Shown here: positions 38,664 through 47,170 of the stretch, piece by piece
How the letters are laid out: each line of letters begins with the position of its first letter
Position numbering within the stretch: position 1 is the first letter of the stretch
Assembly (NCBI RefSeq): GCF_002920615.1
Contig: NZ_PQSU01000002.1
Span: 1 to 64,000 of the forward strand
Source of the DNA: Streptomyces sp. Ru62
GTDB taxonomy: Bacteria > Actinomycetota > Actinomycetes > Streptomycetales > Streptomycetaceae
Direction of reading: 5' to 3'
DNA: 64,000 bases
Made by a program: the position numbers and the translations under genes
The notes under the pieces: model-generated
The model's input: only the letters and a program-made list of their open reading frames with translations
The model's database searches: none
Told to the model about the DNA's origin: nothing

Positions 38664-39942
38664 AGGCGCTCAGTGCTCGCTCGGGAAGACGGTCGAAACC
38701 GGGCCGGGGTTGCGTCCTCGGCACCGGCTTTCCGGTCGGCGGCCGCGTGGACCGCCACAGCCGTACGAAGGACAGCACGGCGGCGGCCGTCAGCAGCCCG
38801 TTCCGGGACAGCATCAGCAGGCACCCGGCCCAACTGCCGTCGATCACCTCGCGGTAGTACATCGGGTACGCCACCGTGCTCAGCGCGGACGCCAGGAGGA
38901 TCAGCACCGCCACCGGCCGCTGGCCGGTGTGCCGCGAGGTCAGGCACACGGCGGCCAGCCCGATCAGCCAGATCATGTACTGGGGGCTGATGACCCGGCT
39001 GGTGACCGTGAACAGCAGCACCGCGCTCAGCGCCGCGTCGTACGGCGTCGCCTCGCTCCAGCGCCGGGCCCGTACCCGCCACAGCACCAGCAGCCCGAAG
39101 GAGACCGCCGTCAGCGCCAGCGAGGCGGTGGCGACGGCGTGCACGTGGGGGCCGGTCATCTCCATCGCGCCGTACTGGTAGCGGGCCCGGCCCGGCCAGC
39201 CGAAGTGCCGGGCCAGATTGAGCGCCGTTCCGCCGAGCGACTCGATCTGCACGCCCCGGCCGCCCTGCTCCCGCAGGAAGGACAGCGGATGTGTGAAGAG
39301 GGCCGCGAGCACGGCCAGGGACGCCACCCCGGCCCACGCCCCCCACGCCCACGCCGTGCGCGTCGGCCGGCCCCGGGGCGTGCCCAGCAGCACCAGCGCC
39401 GGCCACACCTTCACCAGCGCGCCCAGCGCCCCGAGCACACCGCCCGCGCGCGGGGAGCGCGCCGAGGCCAGCAGGGACAGCACGGCCAGGGCGGTGACCT
39501 GGACGTCGTACCGGGCGAGCGGCATGTGCAGCAGCAGGGGCAGGCCGCCGGTCCACACGGCGGCGCCGAGCAGGCTGCGCCCGGGCCGGGCGCCCGCGCG
39601 CAGCAGTGCCGCCGCGGTCAGCGCGTCCAGGGCCAGCGTGAGCGCCACGAACGCCTCGAAGTACGTCAGGCCCGGCAGCAGGCCCGGTGCCAGCAGCACC
39701 GCGCCCGCGCCCGGCGGGTACTGCCACAGCGTGTCGTGCACCGGGAAGGAACCGTGCGCGAGGACGCCGTACCAGTGGAAGTACAGCCGCCACACCTCAC
39801 GGGTCACCGAACCGCCGCCCAGCAGCCGGGCGCCGCTGTGGACGAGCAGCCACAGCATCAGGGCGCGGGTGGTGAGCCACAGGACGGCGAGGGCGGCGAG
39901 GGTGAGGACCGGGCCGGGGGTGACACGGAGACGGTTCATCAC
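38659..39942 (-). CDS. GT87-type polytopic mannosyltransferase-like protein
   Basis: 427 residues with about ten membrane segments. FHWYGVLAHGSFPVHDTLWQ and YPPGAGAVLLAPGL in the first large loop, PLARYDVQVTALAVLS and the later ALVKVWPALVLLG are features of GT87 (polyprenyl-phosphate-mannose-dependent) transferases. Such proteins glycosylate lipid-linked polymers on the outer face of the membrane. A GTG at 39942 or the adjacent ATG at 39939 could start translation. The TTGACG motif 36 bases upstream and a CACCAT 17 bases from it form a plausible promoter. It is divergent from a GT39-like gene. Confidence 0.82.
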   Translation of the reverse strand: MMNRLRVTPGPVLTLAALAVLWLTTRALMLWLLVHSGARLLGGGSVTREVWRLYFHWYGVLAHGSFPVHDTLWQYPPGAGAVLLAPGLLPGLTYFEAFVALTLALDALTAAALLRAGARPGRSLLGAAVWTGGLPLLLHMPLARYDVQVTALAVLSLLASARSPRAGGVLGALGALVKVWPALVLLGTPRGRPTRTAWAWGAWAGVASLAVLAALFTHPLSFLREQGGRGVQIESLGGTALNLARHFGWPGRARYQYGAMEMTGPHVHAVATASLALTAVSFGLLVLWRVRARRWSEATPYDAALSAVLLFTVTSRVISPQYMIWLIGLAAVCLTSRHTGQRPVAVLILLASALSTVAYPMYYREVIDGSWAGCLLMLSRNGLLTAAAVLSFVRLWRSTRPPTGKPVPRTQPRPGFDRLPERALSAS

Positions 39943-39978
39943 ATGGGAGCCTAAGCGGTAGGGATGGTGTATTCATGC

Positions 39979-39993
39979 TGATACGCCGTCAAG
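39979..39993 (-). promoter_or_regulatory. shared 15-base promoter-like motif, copy 2
   Basis: CTTGACGGCGTATCA, identical to copy 1 at 38649. TTGACG (39992-39987) and CACCAT (39969-39964) are 17 bases apart, consistent with a -35/-10 pair for the GT87-like gene. The region also precedes the divergent GT39-like gene. Confidence 0.5.
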
Positions 39994-40029
39994 GACCGCA
40001 AATATTGGCTAATCGCAAGAGATCGGGCC

Positions 40030-41649
40030 ATGGTGAACGTCGGGCTTCCTGCGAAACCGCAGTCGCGTCGGGCGGCTGGAACGACCACGGACGTACCGAC
40101 CGGTGCAACGAGCCACCCCCTGCTCGGGGCACTGGGGCGCACCCGCCTCCACCGGGCCGCCGTCGTGGGCGTGCCCGCGCTGGTGATGCTCGCGCTCGGG
40201 CTCTGGGGTCTGGACCGGGGCGGCATGTGGCGCGACGAGGCCGTCAGCTTCCAGGTCGGACGCCGTACGGTGCCCCGGATCTGGCTCCTGCTGCACGACG
40301 TGGACGCGGTGCACGGCCTGTACTACCTGCTGCTGCGGCCCGTCCTCGCCGTCCATCCCGGGGAGGTCGCCCTCCGGCTGCCGTCGGTGTGCGCGGCGAC
40401 CGTCACGGCGGGCCTGGTGGCGGCCCTCGGCGCCCGGCTGGCCCGGCCGCGGGTCGGTCTGTGGGCCGGGCTGCTCTACGCCGTCGCGCCGATGGCCGGC
40501 CACTACGCGCAGGAAGGCCGCTCCTACGCCCTGGTCGCGGCCGGCGCCACCGCGGCGACCCTGCTGTTCGTCCGGGCCGTGCGGGGCGGGTCATGGTGGC
40601 CGTACGGCGCGGTCCTCGGACTCACCTGCTGGCTCCACGAGTTCGCGGTGCTGCTGCTCCCCGCCCACGCGGTGTCGCTGGCGCTGGCGCGGGCCGGGGC
40701 GCGGGTGTGGCGGGGCTGGGGGAGCGCGGCGGCGGCGGTCGTGGTCGCGCTGGTGCCGATGGTGGTGGTCTCGCGGGGGCAGTCGGCGCAGGTGGCCTGG
40801 TTGCGGACGCCCACGGCGGATACGGCGGAAAGGTTGCTGCGCAGGTTCCTGGGACCGACGGACGAAGTGTTCTGGGTGTGTCTCGCCCTGGCCGTGGTGG
40901 GGCTGGTCGGGCTGGTGGGGCCGCGCGGTGAACTGACGTGTGCGGGAGTCGCGTTGCCGGTGGTGGTGGTGCCGCCGGTGGTGCTGATGCTGGCCTCCCA
41001 GTTCTCGCCGCTGTACGTCGACCGGTACGTGCTGTACGCGCTGTCGGGGGCGCCGTTGCTGGTGGCGTCGGGGGCCGAGCGGGTGGCGGGGGCGGTCCGG
41101 CGGCGTCCGCCCCCGCGGTCCCCCTCCGTCCCGCTCACCGGCGTCCTCGCCGTCGCCCTCTCCCTCCTGCACCAGTTCCCCCTCCTCCGGGAGGACCGCG
41201 ACCCCGGGAGCCGGCCGGACGATCTCGGTGCCGTCTCCCGCGCTGTCGCGCGCAGGGTGGAGCCCGGCGATCCCGTGCTGTTCCTGCCGGCGTCGGCGCG
41301 GAACGTGGCGCTCACGTACCCGGGGGCGTTCCGGGGGACCCGGGACGTGGCGCTGGTGGCGGGGGCCGCCGGGTCCGGGACGCTGTACGGGCGGGAGGCC
41401 GGTCCGGCGGAGGTGCGGCGCAGGCTGGCGCGGGTGGACCGGGTGTGGGTCGTCGCGGACCGGAAGCTGCTCGCCGGCCGCTGGGCCCCGGGCGATCCCG
41501 CCGAGCGGGCGAAGACCGACGTGCTGGGGCGGGAGTTCCTCGGCCAGGACGAGGCGGTGCGGGGCGGGATGACCGTACGGCTGTACGTCCGCCCGGTCAG
41601 TCCGCTGCTCGCGCCTCAGCCTCCGCCGCCGCGTCCAGGGCCGTCGTGA
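40030..41649 (+). CDS. GT39/PMT-like polytopic glycosyltransferase
   Basis: 539 residues with roughly ten membrane segments. The first extracytoplasmic loop holds LDRGGMWRDEAVSFQVGRR, whose D-E pair is the conserved acidic motif of GT39/ArnT-like enzymes. The second loop has HYAQEGRSYALVAAGAT and SQFSPLYVDRYVLYALSGAP. These enzymes use lipid-linked sugars. The soluble C-terminal part is about 150 residues. Its 3' end overlaps the convergent ohrR gene by 53 bases. The start is ATG (MVNVGLPA), with GATCGGGCC just upstream. Confidence 0.82.
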   Translation: MVNVGLPAKPQSRRAAGTTTDVPTGATSHPLLGALGRTRLHRAAVVGVPALVMLALGLWGLDRGGMWRDEAVSFQVGRRTVPRIWLLLHDVDAVHGLYYLLLRPVLAVHPGEVALRLPSVCAATVTAGLVAALGARLARPRVGLWAGLLYAVAPMAGHYAQEGRSYALVAAGATAATLLFVRAVRGGSWWPYGAVLGLTCWLHEFAVLLLPAHAVSLALARAGARVWRGWGSAAAAVVVALVPMVVVSRGQSAQVAWLRTPTADTAERLLRRFLGPTDEVFWVCLALAVVGLVGLVGPRGELTCAGVALPVVVVPPVVLMLASQFSPLYVDRYVLYALSGAPLLVASGAERVAGAVRRRPPPRSPSVPLTGVLAVALSLLHQFPLLREDRDPGSRPDDLGAVSRAVARRVEPGDPVLFLPASARNVALTYPGAFRGTRDVALVAGAAGSGTLYGREAGPAEVRRRLARVDRVWVVADRKLLAGRWAPGDPAERAKTDVLGREFLGQDEAVRGGMTVRLYVRPVSPLLAPQPPPPRPGPS

Positions 41650-42061
41650 GCCGTTCCAGTCGGGTGTGCAGGTCGACGATCTCCGCCAGGTCGAGGCCGG
41701 TCGCCGACATGATCCGGCGGGGCACCTCAAGGGCCCGCTCGCGCAGTGCCGTGCCCTCCTCGGTGAGGTGGACCCGGACCGAGCGCTCGTCCTCGGCGCT
41801 GCGCTCGCGGCGCACCAGACCGGCCCCCTCCAGCCGCTTGACGAGCGGGGACAGCGTGCCGGAGTCGAGCCGCAGCTGTTCGCCGAGCCTCTTGACCGGC
41901 AGGTCGCCCTGTTCCCACAGGACCAGCATCACCAGGTACTGCGGGTAGGTCAGCCCCAGGTCCTTGAGGATCACCCGGTAGACGCTGTTGAAGGCGCGTG
42001 ACGCCGCGTGCAGCGAGAAGCAGATCTGGCGGTCCAGTCGCAGCCACTCCGTGTCGGTCAT
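41597..42061 (-). CDS. ohrR: OhrR, MarR-family organic peroxide sensor
   Basis: 154 residues from ATG (MTDTEWLRL). The sensing Cys14 lies in RQICFSLHAASRAF, matching the single N-terminal Cys of OhrR proteins that is oxidised by organic hydroperoxides. The winged helix has LGEQLRLDSGTLSPLVKRLE and RSAEDERSVRVHLTEEG. OhrR represses the divergently transcribed ohr gene until oxidised. It binds inverted repeats in the intergenic region. The 3' end overlaps that of the convergent GT39-like gene by 53 bases. Confidence 0.93.
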   Translation of the reverse strand: MTDTEWLRLDRQICFSLHAASRAFNSVYRVILKDLGLTYPQYLVMLVLWEQGDLPVKRLGEQLRLDSGTLSPLVKRLEGAGLVRRERSAEDERSVRVHLTEEGTALRERALEVPRRIMSATGLDLAEIVDLHTRLERLTTALDAAAEAEARAAD

Positions 42062-42090
42062 GCCTCCATGGTAGCTCTTGCAGTCCATTT

Positions 42091-42133
42091 AGTTGTGTGC
42101 AACTCAGTTGTGTGCTCTACTTGTGCTCACAAC
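42091..42133. promoter_or_regulatory. probable OhrR operators between ohrR and ohr
   Basis: AGTTG-TGTG-CAACT (42091-42104) is an inverted repeat. AGTTGTGTGC recurs 15 bases later (42106), and GTTGTG (42107) pairs with CACAAC (42128). Position between the divergent genes and the repeat pattern fit OhrR binding sites. Confidence 0.65.
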
Positions 42134-42163
42134 GAACCGCGAACCCCGAGAGGGATGGTCTTC

Positions 42164-42577
42164 ATGGACGCGCTCTACACCGCTGTCGCCACCGCCACCC
42201 ACGGCCGCGAGGGCCGCGCCGTCTCCTCCGACGGCAGGATCGACCTCAAGCTGGCCCCGCCGGTGGAGCTGGGCGGCAACGGCGAGGGCACCAACCCGGA
42301 GCAGCTCTTCGCCGCCGGGTACGCCGCCTGCTTCGGCAGCGCCCTCGGGCTCGTCGGCCGCCAGGCGAAGGTCGACGTCAGCGACGCGGCCGTGACCGCC
42401 GAGGTCGGCATCGGCAAGCAGGGCGAGGGCTTCGGGCTGAAGGTGACCCTCCGGGTCGAGCTGCCCGACACCGTGGACCAGGAGACCGGCCGCAAGCTGG
42501 TCGAGAGCGCCCACCAGGTGTGCCCGTACTCCAACGCCACCCGCGGCAACATCGACGTCGACCTGGTCATCGAGTAG
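42164..42577 (+). CDS. ohr: organic hydroperoxide resistance protein Ohr
   Basis: 137 residues from ATG (MDALYTAVAT), nine bases after GAGAGGG. The two catalytic cysteines are Cys56 in AAGYAACFGSALG and Cys120 in SAHQVCPYSNATRGN. Ohr is a thiol-dependent peroxidase that reduces organic and fatty-acid hydroperoxides, usually with lipoylated partners. Length and motifs are standard. It is controlled by the divergent ohrR. The pair interrupts the glycopolymer locus and is probably unrelated to it. Confidence 0.95.
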   Translation: MDALYTAVATATHGREGRAVSSDGRIDLKLAPPVELGGNGEGTNPEQLFAAGYAACFGSALGLVGRQAKVDVSDAAVTAEVGIGKQGEGFGLKVTLRVELPDTVDQETGRKLVESAHQVCPYSNATRGNIDVDLVIE

Positions 42578-42592
42578 GCACCGCGCACGCCC

Positions 42593-42625
42593 GAGGGGGC
42601 CGGCCCGGTCGGGGCCGGCCCCCTC
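42593..42625. terminator. bidirectional terminator between ohr and a TagF-like gene
   Basis: GAGGGGGCCGGCCC pairs perfectly with GGGCCGGCCCCCTC (14 base pairs, five-base loop) between convergent genes. Confidence 0.8.
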
Positions 42626-42635
42626 GGCGTCCCCG

Positions 42636-44837
42636 CTAGGCCGACGTCAGCGCGTCCGGGGAAGCCGCCTGACCCGGGATCCGGGGCACCGGAGCGGGCA
42701 TCGGCTCACCCAGCAGCAGGGTCCGTACGACCCGTTCGGCCGCCCGCCCGTCCTCGTACGCGCAGAAGCGGGCCCGGAAGTCCGCGCGCAGCCGCGCCGA
42801 CTCCTCGTCCCGCCACCCGCCCGAGGCGAACAGCCGGGCCAGCTCCCGGTACGCGTGCGTGACATGGCCGGGCGGCTCGGCGGTGATGTCGAGGTACGTG
42901 CCCCGGCTCGCCGTGAACGCCGCCCAGTCGTCGGCGTGCACCACGATCGGCCGGTCCAGGTTGGCGTAGTCGAACATCACGGACGAGTAGTCGGTGACCA
43001 GCGCGTCCGCCGCCAGCAGCACGTCGGACAGCCGTGGTTCGTCGGTCGCGTCGACCACGATCCCGCGCCGGGCCAGCTCGGTGAGGCCCATGCCGCGCGC
43101 GGGACCGTTCGCCAGCGACGGGTGCAGCCGGACCACGAGCGTGTGCCCCTCGCCGAGGTCGGCCGCGAACCGGGCCAGGTCGATCCGCTCCACGTACCCG
43201 CTGCGGCGGTAGTCCCGCCGGGTCGGCGCGTACAGCACGACCGTGTGGTCCGCCGGGATGCCGTGCCGCTCCCGGAAGTCGCTGTGACCGCCGTTCACCA
43301 GCACGTCGTTGCGCGGGCTGCCGGTGCGCACCGAGGTGAAGTGACAGGGGTAGGCCCGCTCCCAGACCAGCTCGGAGTGGCGGTTGGCGACCAGGCTGTA
43401 GTCCCACCGGTCGGCCCGGCGCAGCATCTGCGGCACGTCGAAGCCCAGCCGGGCGCCCGGCTTGTCCAGCAGGTCGGCGCCCAGGTACTTCAACGGGGTG
43501 CCCTGATGGGTGTGGATGTGCACGCTGCCGGGGCGCTTGACCAGGCTGCCGGGCCAGTTGACGTCGTTGACGAAGAACTTCGCGCGCGCGGTCACCTCCA
43601 GATAGCGCCGGGAGCCGACGATCACGTGCTCGACGTCGGCCGGCAGCCGCGCGGCCGTCTCCGCGTCCCCCACCACCCACACCCCGCGCAGCCGCGGGGC
43701 GATCTCGCGCGCCTGGTGATGGATCGCCGCCGGGTCGCCGAGCAGGCCCCGGTGCGAGGACGCCGAGTAGACCACGAGGTTCTCGTCGAGCGGCCGGCGG
43801 CTGTGCAGGGCCGCCCAGCCGGTGCGGGCCCGCGCGCCGGCGGCCCGGCGCACCCGGTCCGCCCGCCGGGCCGCCTCCCGTCCGGCCCGCGCCGCCTGCC
43901 GCTTGACCCGGTACCCGGCCCAGGAACCGGTCAGCACGGCGACCTCGCCGTCCACCGGGGCGCCCTCCGGCCGGTGCCGCCGGAACATCTCCGCCGTACG
44001 CCGGAAGAACTCGGCCCTGTCGGCGGGCGGCAGCCGGTCCGGCTTGGCCAGGATGTCCAGGCAGTGCTCGCCCATCTTGCGGTGCAGGTACGGCCGCCAG
44101 GCCGCCAGCTCCGGCCGCTCGGCCACGAAGGCGAAGACCCGCTCGTACTGGTCGTGGATGTCGAAGTGCTTGCGGCTGGTGGTGGACAGGATGTTGCCCT
44201 GCCGGCGCTGCCGGTAGTTCAGGCAGATCCGGTCCAGGGCGGCGATCCGGCGGGCGCTGAGCATGACCGGGAAGGTCCAGGGGGTGTCCTCGTAGTAGCC
44301 CGGCGGGAACGCGAAGCCGTGCTCCGTGACGAACTCCCGCCGGTAGACCTTGTTCCAGACCACCATCAGCAGGTCGAGGATCTGCGGGTACTCCGCGACC
44401 GCGAACGTGCCGGGGGCCTGGGCCAGGACGTGTGCGAGGACGTTGCGCCGGGTGCCGCCCCACCAGTAGGTGCGCGCGTAGTCGAAGACGAGCACGTCCG
44501 GGTCCTCGGCCTCGGTGAGCCGGTCGGCGACGGCCCGCAGCGCGCCCGGGGTGAGGGTGTCGTCGCTGTCCAGGAAGAAGAGGTAGTCGCCGGTGGCGTG
44601 CGGCATGCCCGCGTTGCGGGCCCTGCCCAGGCCCACGTTCTCCGGCAGGTGCAGCACCTTCACGCGCGGGTCGCGCTCGGCGTACTCGTCCAGGATCGCG
44701 CCGCAGCCGTCCGGGGAGCGGTCGTCCACGGCGATCAGCTCGAAGTCGCCGAAGGACTGCCCGAGCACCGAGTCCAGGCACTCGCGCAGGAATCCCTGCA
44801 CCTTGAAACAGGGCACGATCACACTGAAGCGGGGCAC
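42636..44837 (-). CDS. GT2/TagF-like fusion with altered HGTP motif
   Basis: 733 residues, GTG start with GAGGAG upstream. The N-terminal GT2 domain is well conserved (FSVIVPCFKVQGFLRE, AVDDRSPDGCG, FFLDSDDTLTPGAL). The C-terminal TagF-like domain keeps VRLHPSL and TDYSSVMFDYANLDRP. It reads HTHQGTPLKYLG, with Gln in the place of the HGTP His, and APTRRDY where the intact copies have APTHRDY. The GT2 half is probably active; the TagF half may have changed substrate or lost activity. It begins six bases after the preceding paralogue, so both are in one operon. Confidence 0.87.
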   Translation of the reverse strand: MPRFSVIVPCFKVQGFLRECLDSVLGQSFGDFELIAVDDRSPDGCGAILDEYAERDPRVKVLHLPENVGLGRARNAGMPHATGDYLFFLDSDDTLTPGALRAVADRLTEAEDPDVLVFDYARTYWWGGTRRNVLAHVLAQAPGTFAVAEYPQILDLLMVVWNKVYRREFVTEHGFAFPPGYYEDTPWTFPVMLSARRIAALDRICLNYRQRRQGNILSTTSRKHFDIHDQYERVFAFVAERPELAAWRPYLHRKMGEHCLDILAKPDRLPPADRAEFFRRTAEMFRRHRPEGAPVDGEVAVLTGSWAGYRVKRQAARAGREAARRADRVRRAAGARARTGWAALHSRRPLDENLVVYSASSHRGLLGDPAAIHHQAREIAPRLRGVWVVGDAETAARLPADVEHVIVGSRRYLEVTARAKFFVNDVNWPGSLVKRPGSVHIHTHQGTPLKYLGADLLDKPGARLGFDVPQMLRRADRWDYSLVANRHSELVWERAYPCHFTSVRTGSPRNDVLVNGGHSDFRERHGIPADHTVVLYAPTRRDYRRSGYVERIDLARFAADLGEGHTLVVRLHPSLANGPARGMGLTELARRGIVVDATDEPRLSDVLLAADALVTDYSSVMFDYANLDRPIVVHADDWAAFTASRGTYLDITAEPPGHVTHAYRELARLFASGGWRDEESARLRADFRARFCAYEDGRAAERVVRTLLLGEPMPAPVPRIPGQAASPDALTSA

Positions 44838-44843
44838 GGCGGG

Positions 44844-47045
44844 TCAGCTCCTCACGAGGGTCGCGGCGGCAGGGGCGGGGATGCGCTCCGCGAGCGGGAT
44901 GACGGCCGGGACCGCCTCCGGCGGCTCGCCGAGCAGCACCCGCCTCACGACCCGCTCGGCGGCCCGCCCGTCGTCGAACTGGCAGAACCGCTCCCGGAAC
45001 GCGGCCCGCAGCGCCCTGGCCTCCGGGCCCGCGTACGAGCCGTCGCGGAAGACGGCGGCCAGCTCCTCGGGGGTCCGGGCGACCAGCCCGGGCGGCTCGG
45101 CCATCAGGTCGAAGTACACGCCCCGGGTCTCCCGGTAGACCTCCCAGTCGTCGGCGTACACGACGATCGGCCGGTCCAGGTTGGCGTAGTCGAACATGAT
45201 GGACGAGTAGTCGGTGACCAGCGCGTCCGCGGCCAGGCACACGTCCTCGGAGGAGCGGTGGGCGGTGACGTCGATGATCCGGTCGGAGCCCCGGACACCA
45301 CCCCGGTCGTAGAAGTAGTGCGCGCGCAGCAGCACGACCACGTCCTCGCCGGCCGCCGCGCAGAACGCCTCCAGGTCGAGGCCGGGCTCGAAGCCGGTGT
45401 GGTGGTCGCGGTGGGTCGGCGCGTACAGCACGGCCGTCCTGCCCTCCGGGACGCCCAGCTCCCGCCGGATCCGGGCCACGTCCCGCGCGGTCGCCGTGTA
45501 GTAGACGTCGTTGCGCGGATAGCCGTACTCCAGGTGCTCGTAGGAGCCGGGGAAGGCGCGCTCCCACATCTGGGTGGAGTGGCGGTTGGACGACAGGTTG
45601 AAGTCCCAGCGGTCCACCCGGCCCAGCAGCTTGGTGAAGCTGCCCGACTGCGCGGCCACCACCGGGTACGTCGACTGGTCCACGCCCATCGTCTTCAGCG
45701 GGGTGCCGTGCTGGGTCTGCACGTGCACACTGCCCGGCCGTTTGACGACGCCCTCGGCGAAGTTGGCGTTGTTGACGAGGTACGTGGCGCGGGCCAGCAC
45801 CTCCCAGTAGCGGCGGGAGCCGATCACCGCGTACTCCACGTCCTGTGGCACGGCGTGCTCCTGGCCGGCCTCGACCAGGAACACCGAGCGGATGTGCGGG
45901 GCGAGTTCACGGGCCTTGGCGTGGATCGCGGCCGGGTTGCAGGCGTAGCCGCGGCCCCAGTAGGCGCAGTACACCGCGAGGTCCGGGTCGAGCGGGCGGC
46001 GCAGGTCGCGGGCGTAGCGCAGCCGGGTGCGCAGCATGTGCGGGCGGGGCAGCCGGGCGGTGGCGCCGCCGGCCGCCCGGTTGGCGCCGCGCAGGGCGCG
46101 GAACGCGGTGTACGCGCCCGCCGCCAGCAGCCGGTGCTGCACGCCCAGGCTGCCGCCCGGCACCCGGTGACCGGCCGGCCGGTGGCGCCGGTAGAGGCGG
46201 GCCGCGCGGCGGAAGAACGCCCGGTGTCCGGAGAGCAGCCGCTCCGGGCGGGACGCCGTCTTCAGCACCACGGCGAACAACTGGTCGAACAGCGGCCCGG
46301 TCCGCTCGGCCGGCAGGGCGCGCTCGGCCGCCCGCGTCAGCACCCGCTCCACCTGGTCCAGCAGGGTGTGCTGGTGCGGGCCGGGCAGATTCAGCCGGCT
46401 GCCCTGGCGGCGCAGCCGGTGCCGTACGACGGTCCGGCGCAGCACCGCGACCCGCTCGGCGGCGACGGTGACCAGCCCGCCCCAGCCCAGGTCGGTGAAG
46501 TGGCCCTCCGGGAAGGTCAGTTCCCGCTCGGTGAGGAAGGCGCGGCGGTAGACGGCGCTCCACGCGGGCAGCTGGACGCCGGTCAGCGCCGGCCGGTCGG
46601 CGGGGGCGAAGGCGCCCTTCGGGGTCCCCGCGAGCAGCGGCGCGGCCGGGTTCGTCGGCTCGCCCTCCCACCAGGGGGCACGCTCGTGCTCGACGTACAG
46701 CACGTCCACGCCGGCCGTCTCGGACAGCCTGGCGTCCAGCGCCGCGAGCGCGCCCGGCAGCAGCAGGTCGTCGCCGTCCAGGAACAGCAGATACGTGCCG
46801 GTCGCCGCCCCGATCCCGGCGTTGCGCGCCCCGCTCAGCCCGTCGGACGGCGGGGAGTGGACGGGGGTCACCCGGGAGTCCCGCTCGGCGTACCCGGCGG
46901 CGACCTCGGCGGCCGGGGCGTCGGGGGCGTCGCAGACCGGGATCAGTTGCAGGTCGCCGAAGGACTGGCCGAGGACCGAGTCCAGCGCCTGGGACAGCCG
47001 GCCGGTGACCCCGTGGGACGGGACGATGATGCTGAAACGGGGCAT
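44844..47045 (-). CDS. GT2-like/TagF-like fusion
   Basis: 733 residues. The GT2-like part starts FSIIVPSHGVTGRLSQAL. It keeps LLFLDGDDLLLPGAL but replaces the usual first acidic pair (LIPVCDAPDAP). The TagF-like part is complete, with HVQTQHGTPLKTMG, YGYPRNDVYY, YAPTHRDHHTG, LRAHYFYDRG and TDYSSIMFDYANLDRP. This is, with the copy at 31894, a good candidate for an active poly(glycerol- or sugar-phosphate) transferase. The ATG is preceded by AGAAAGAAC, a weak ribosome-binding site. A 125-base gap separates it from the paralogue upstream; the downstream paralogue follows in six bases. Confidence 0.87.
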   Translation of the reverse strand: MPRFSIIVPSHGVTGRLSQALDSVLGQSFGDLQLIPVCDAPDAPAAEVAAGYAERDSRVTPVHSPPSDGLSGARNAGIGAATGTYLLFLDGDDLLLPGALAALDARLSETAGVDVLYVEHERAPWWEGEPTNPAAPLLAGTPKGAFAPADRPALTGVQLPAWSAVYRRAFLTERELTFPEGHFTDLGWGGLVTVAAERVAVLRRTVVRHRLRRQGSRLNLPGPHQHTLLDQVERVLTRAAERALPAERTGPLFDQLFAVVLKTASRPERLLSGHRAFFRRAARLYRRHRPAGHRVPGGSLGVQHRLLAAGAYTAFRALRGANRAAGGATARLPRPHMLRTRLRYARDLRRPLDPDLAVYCAYWGRGYACNPAAIHAKARELAPHIRSVFLVEAGQEHAVPQDVEYAVIGSRRYWEVLARATYLVNNANFAEGVVKRPGSVHVQTQHGTPLKTMGVDQSTYPVVAAQSGSFTKLLGRVDRWDFNLSSNRHSTQMWERAFPGSYEHLEYGYPRNDVYYTATARDVARIRRELGVPEGRTAVLYAPTHRDHHTGFEPGLDLEAFCAAAGEDVVVLLRAHYFYDRGGVRGSDRIIDVTAHRSSEDVCLAADALVTDYSSIMFDYANLDRPIVVYADDWEVYRETRGVYFDLMAEPPGLVARTPEELAAVFRDGSYAGPEARALRAAFRERFCQFDDGRAAERVVRRVLLGEPPEAVPAVIPLAERIPAPAAATLVRS

Positions 47046-47170
47046 TCTGTTCTTTCTGTCGTCTTGCGGACGCGGCCGGGCCGTCCCGCCGGACGCCAGG
47101 TGGACGGCCGGCTCGGGGTGGGCCGCGTCGACCCGAGGGGCATGGGAACTCCCGGTATGACCAACGCCGT

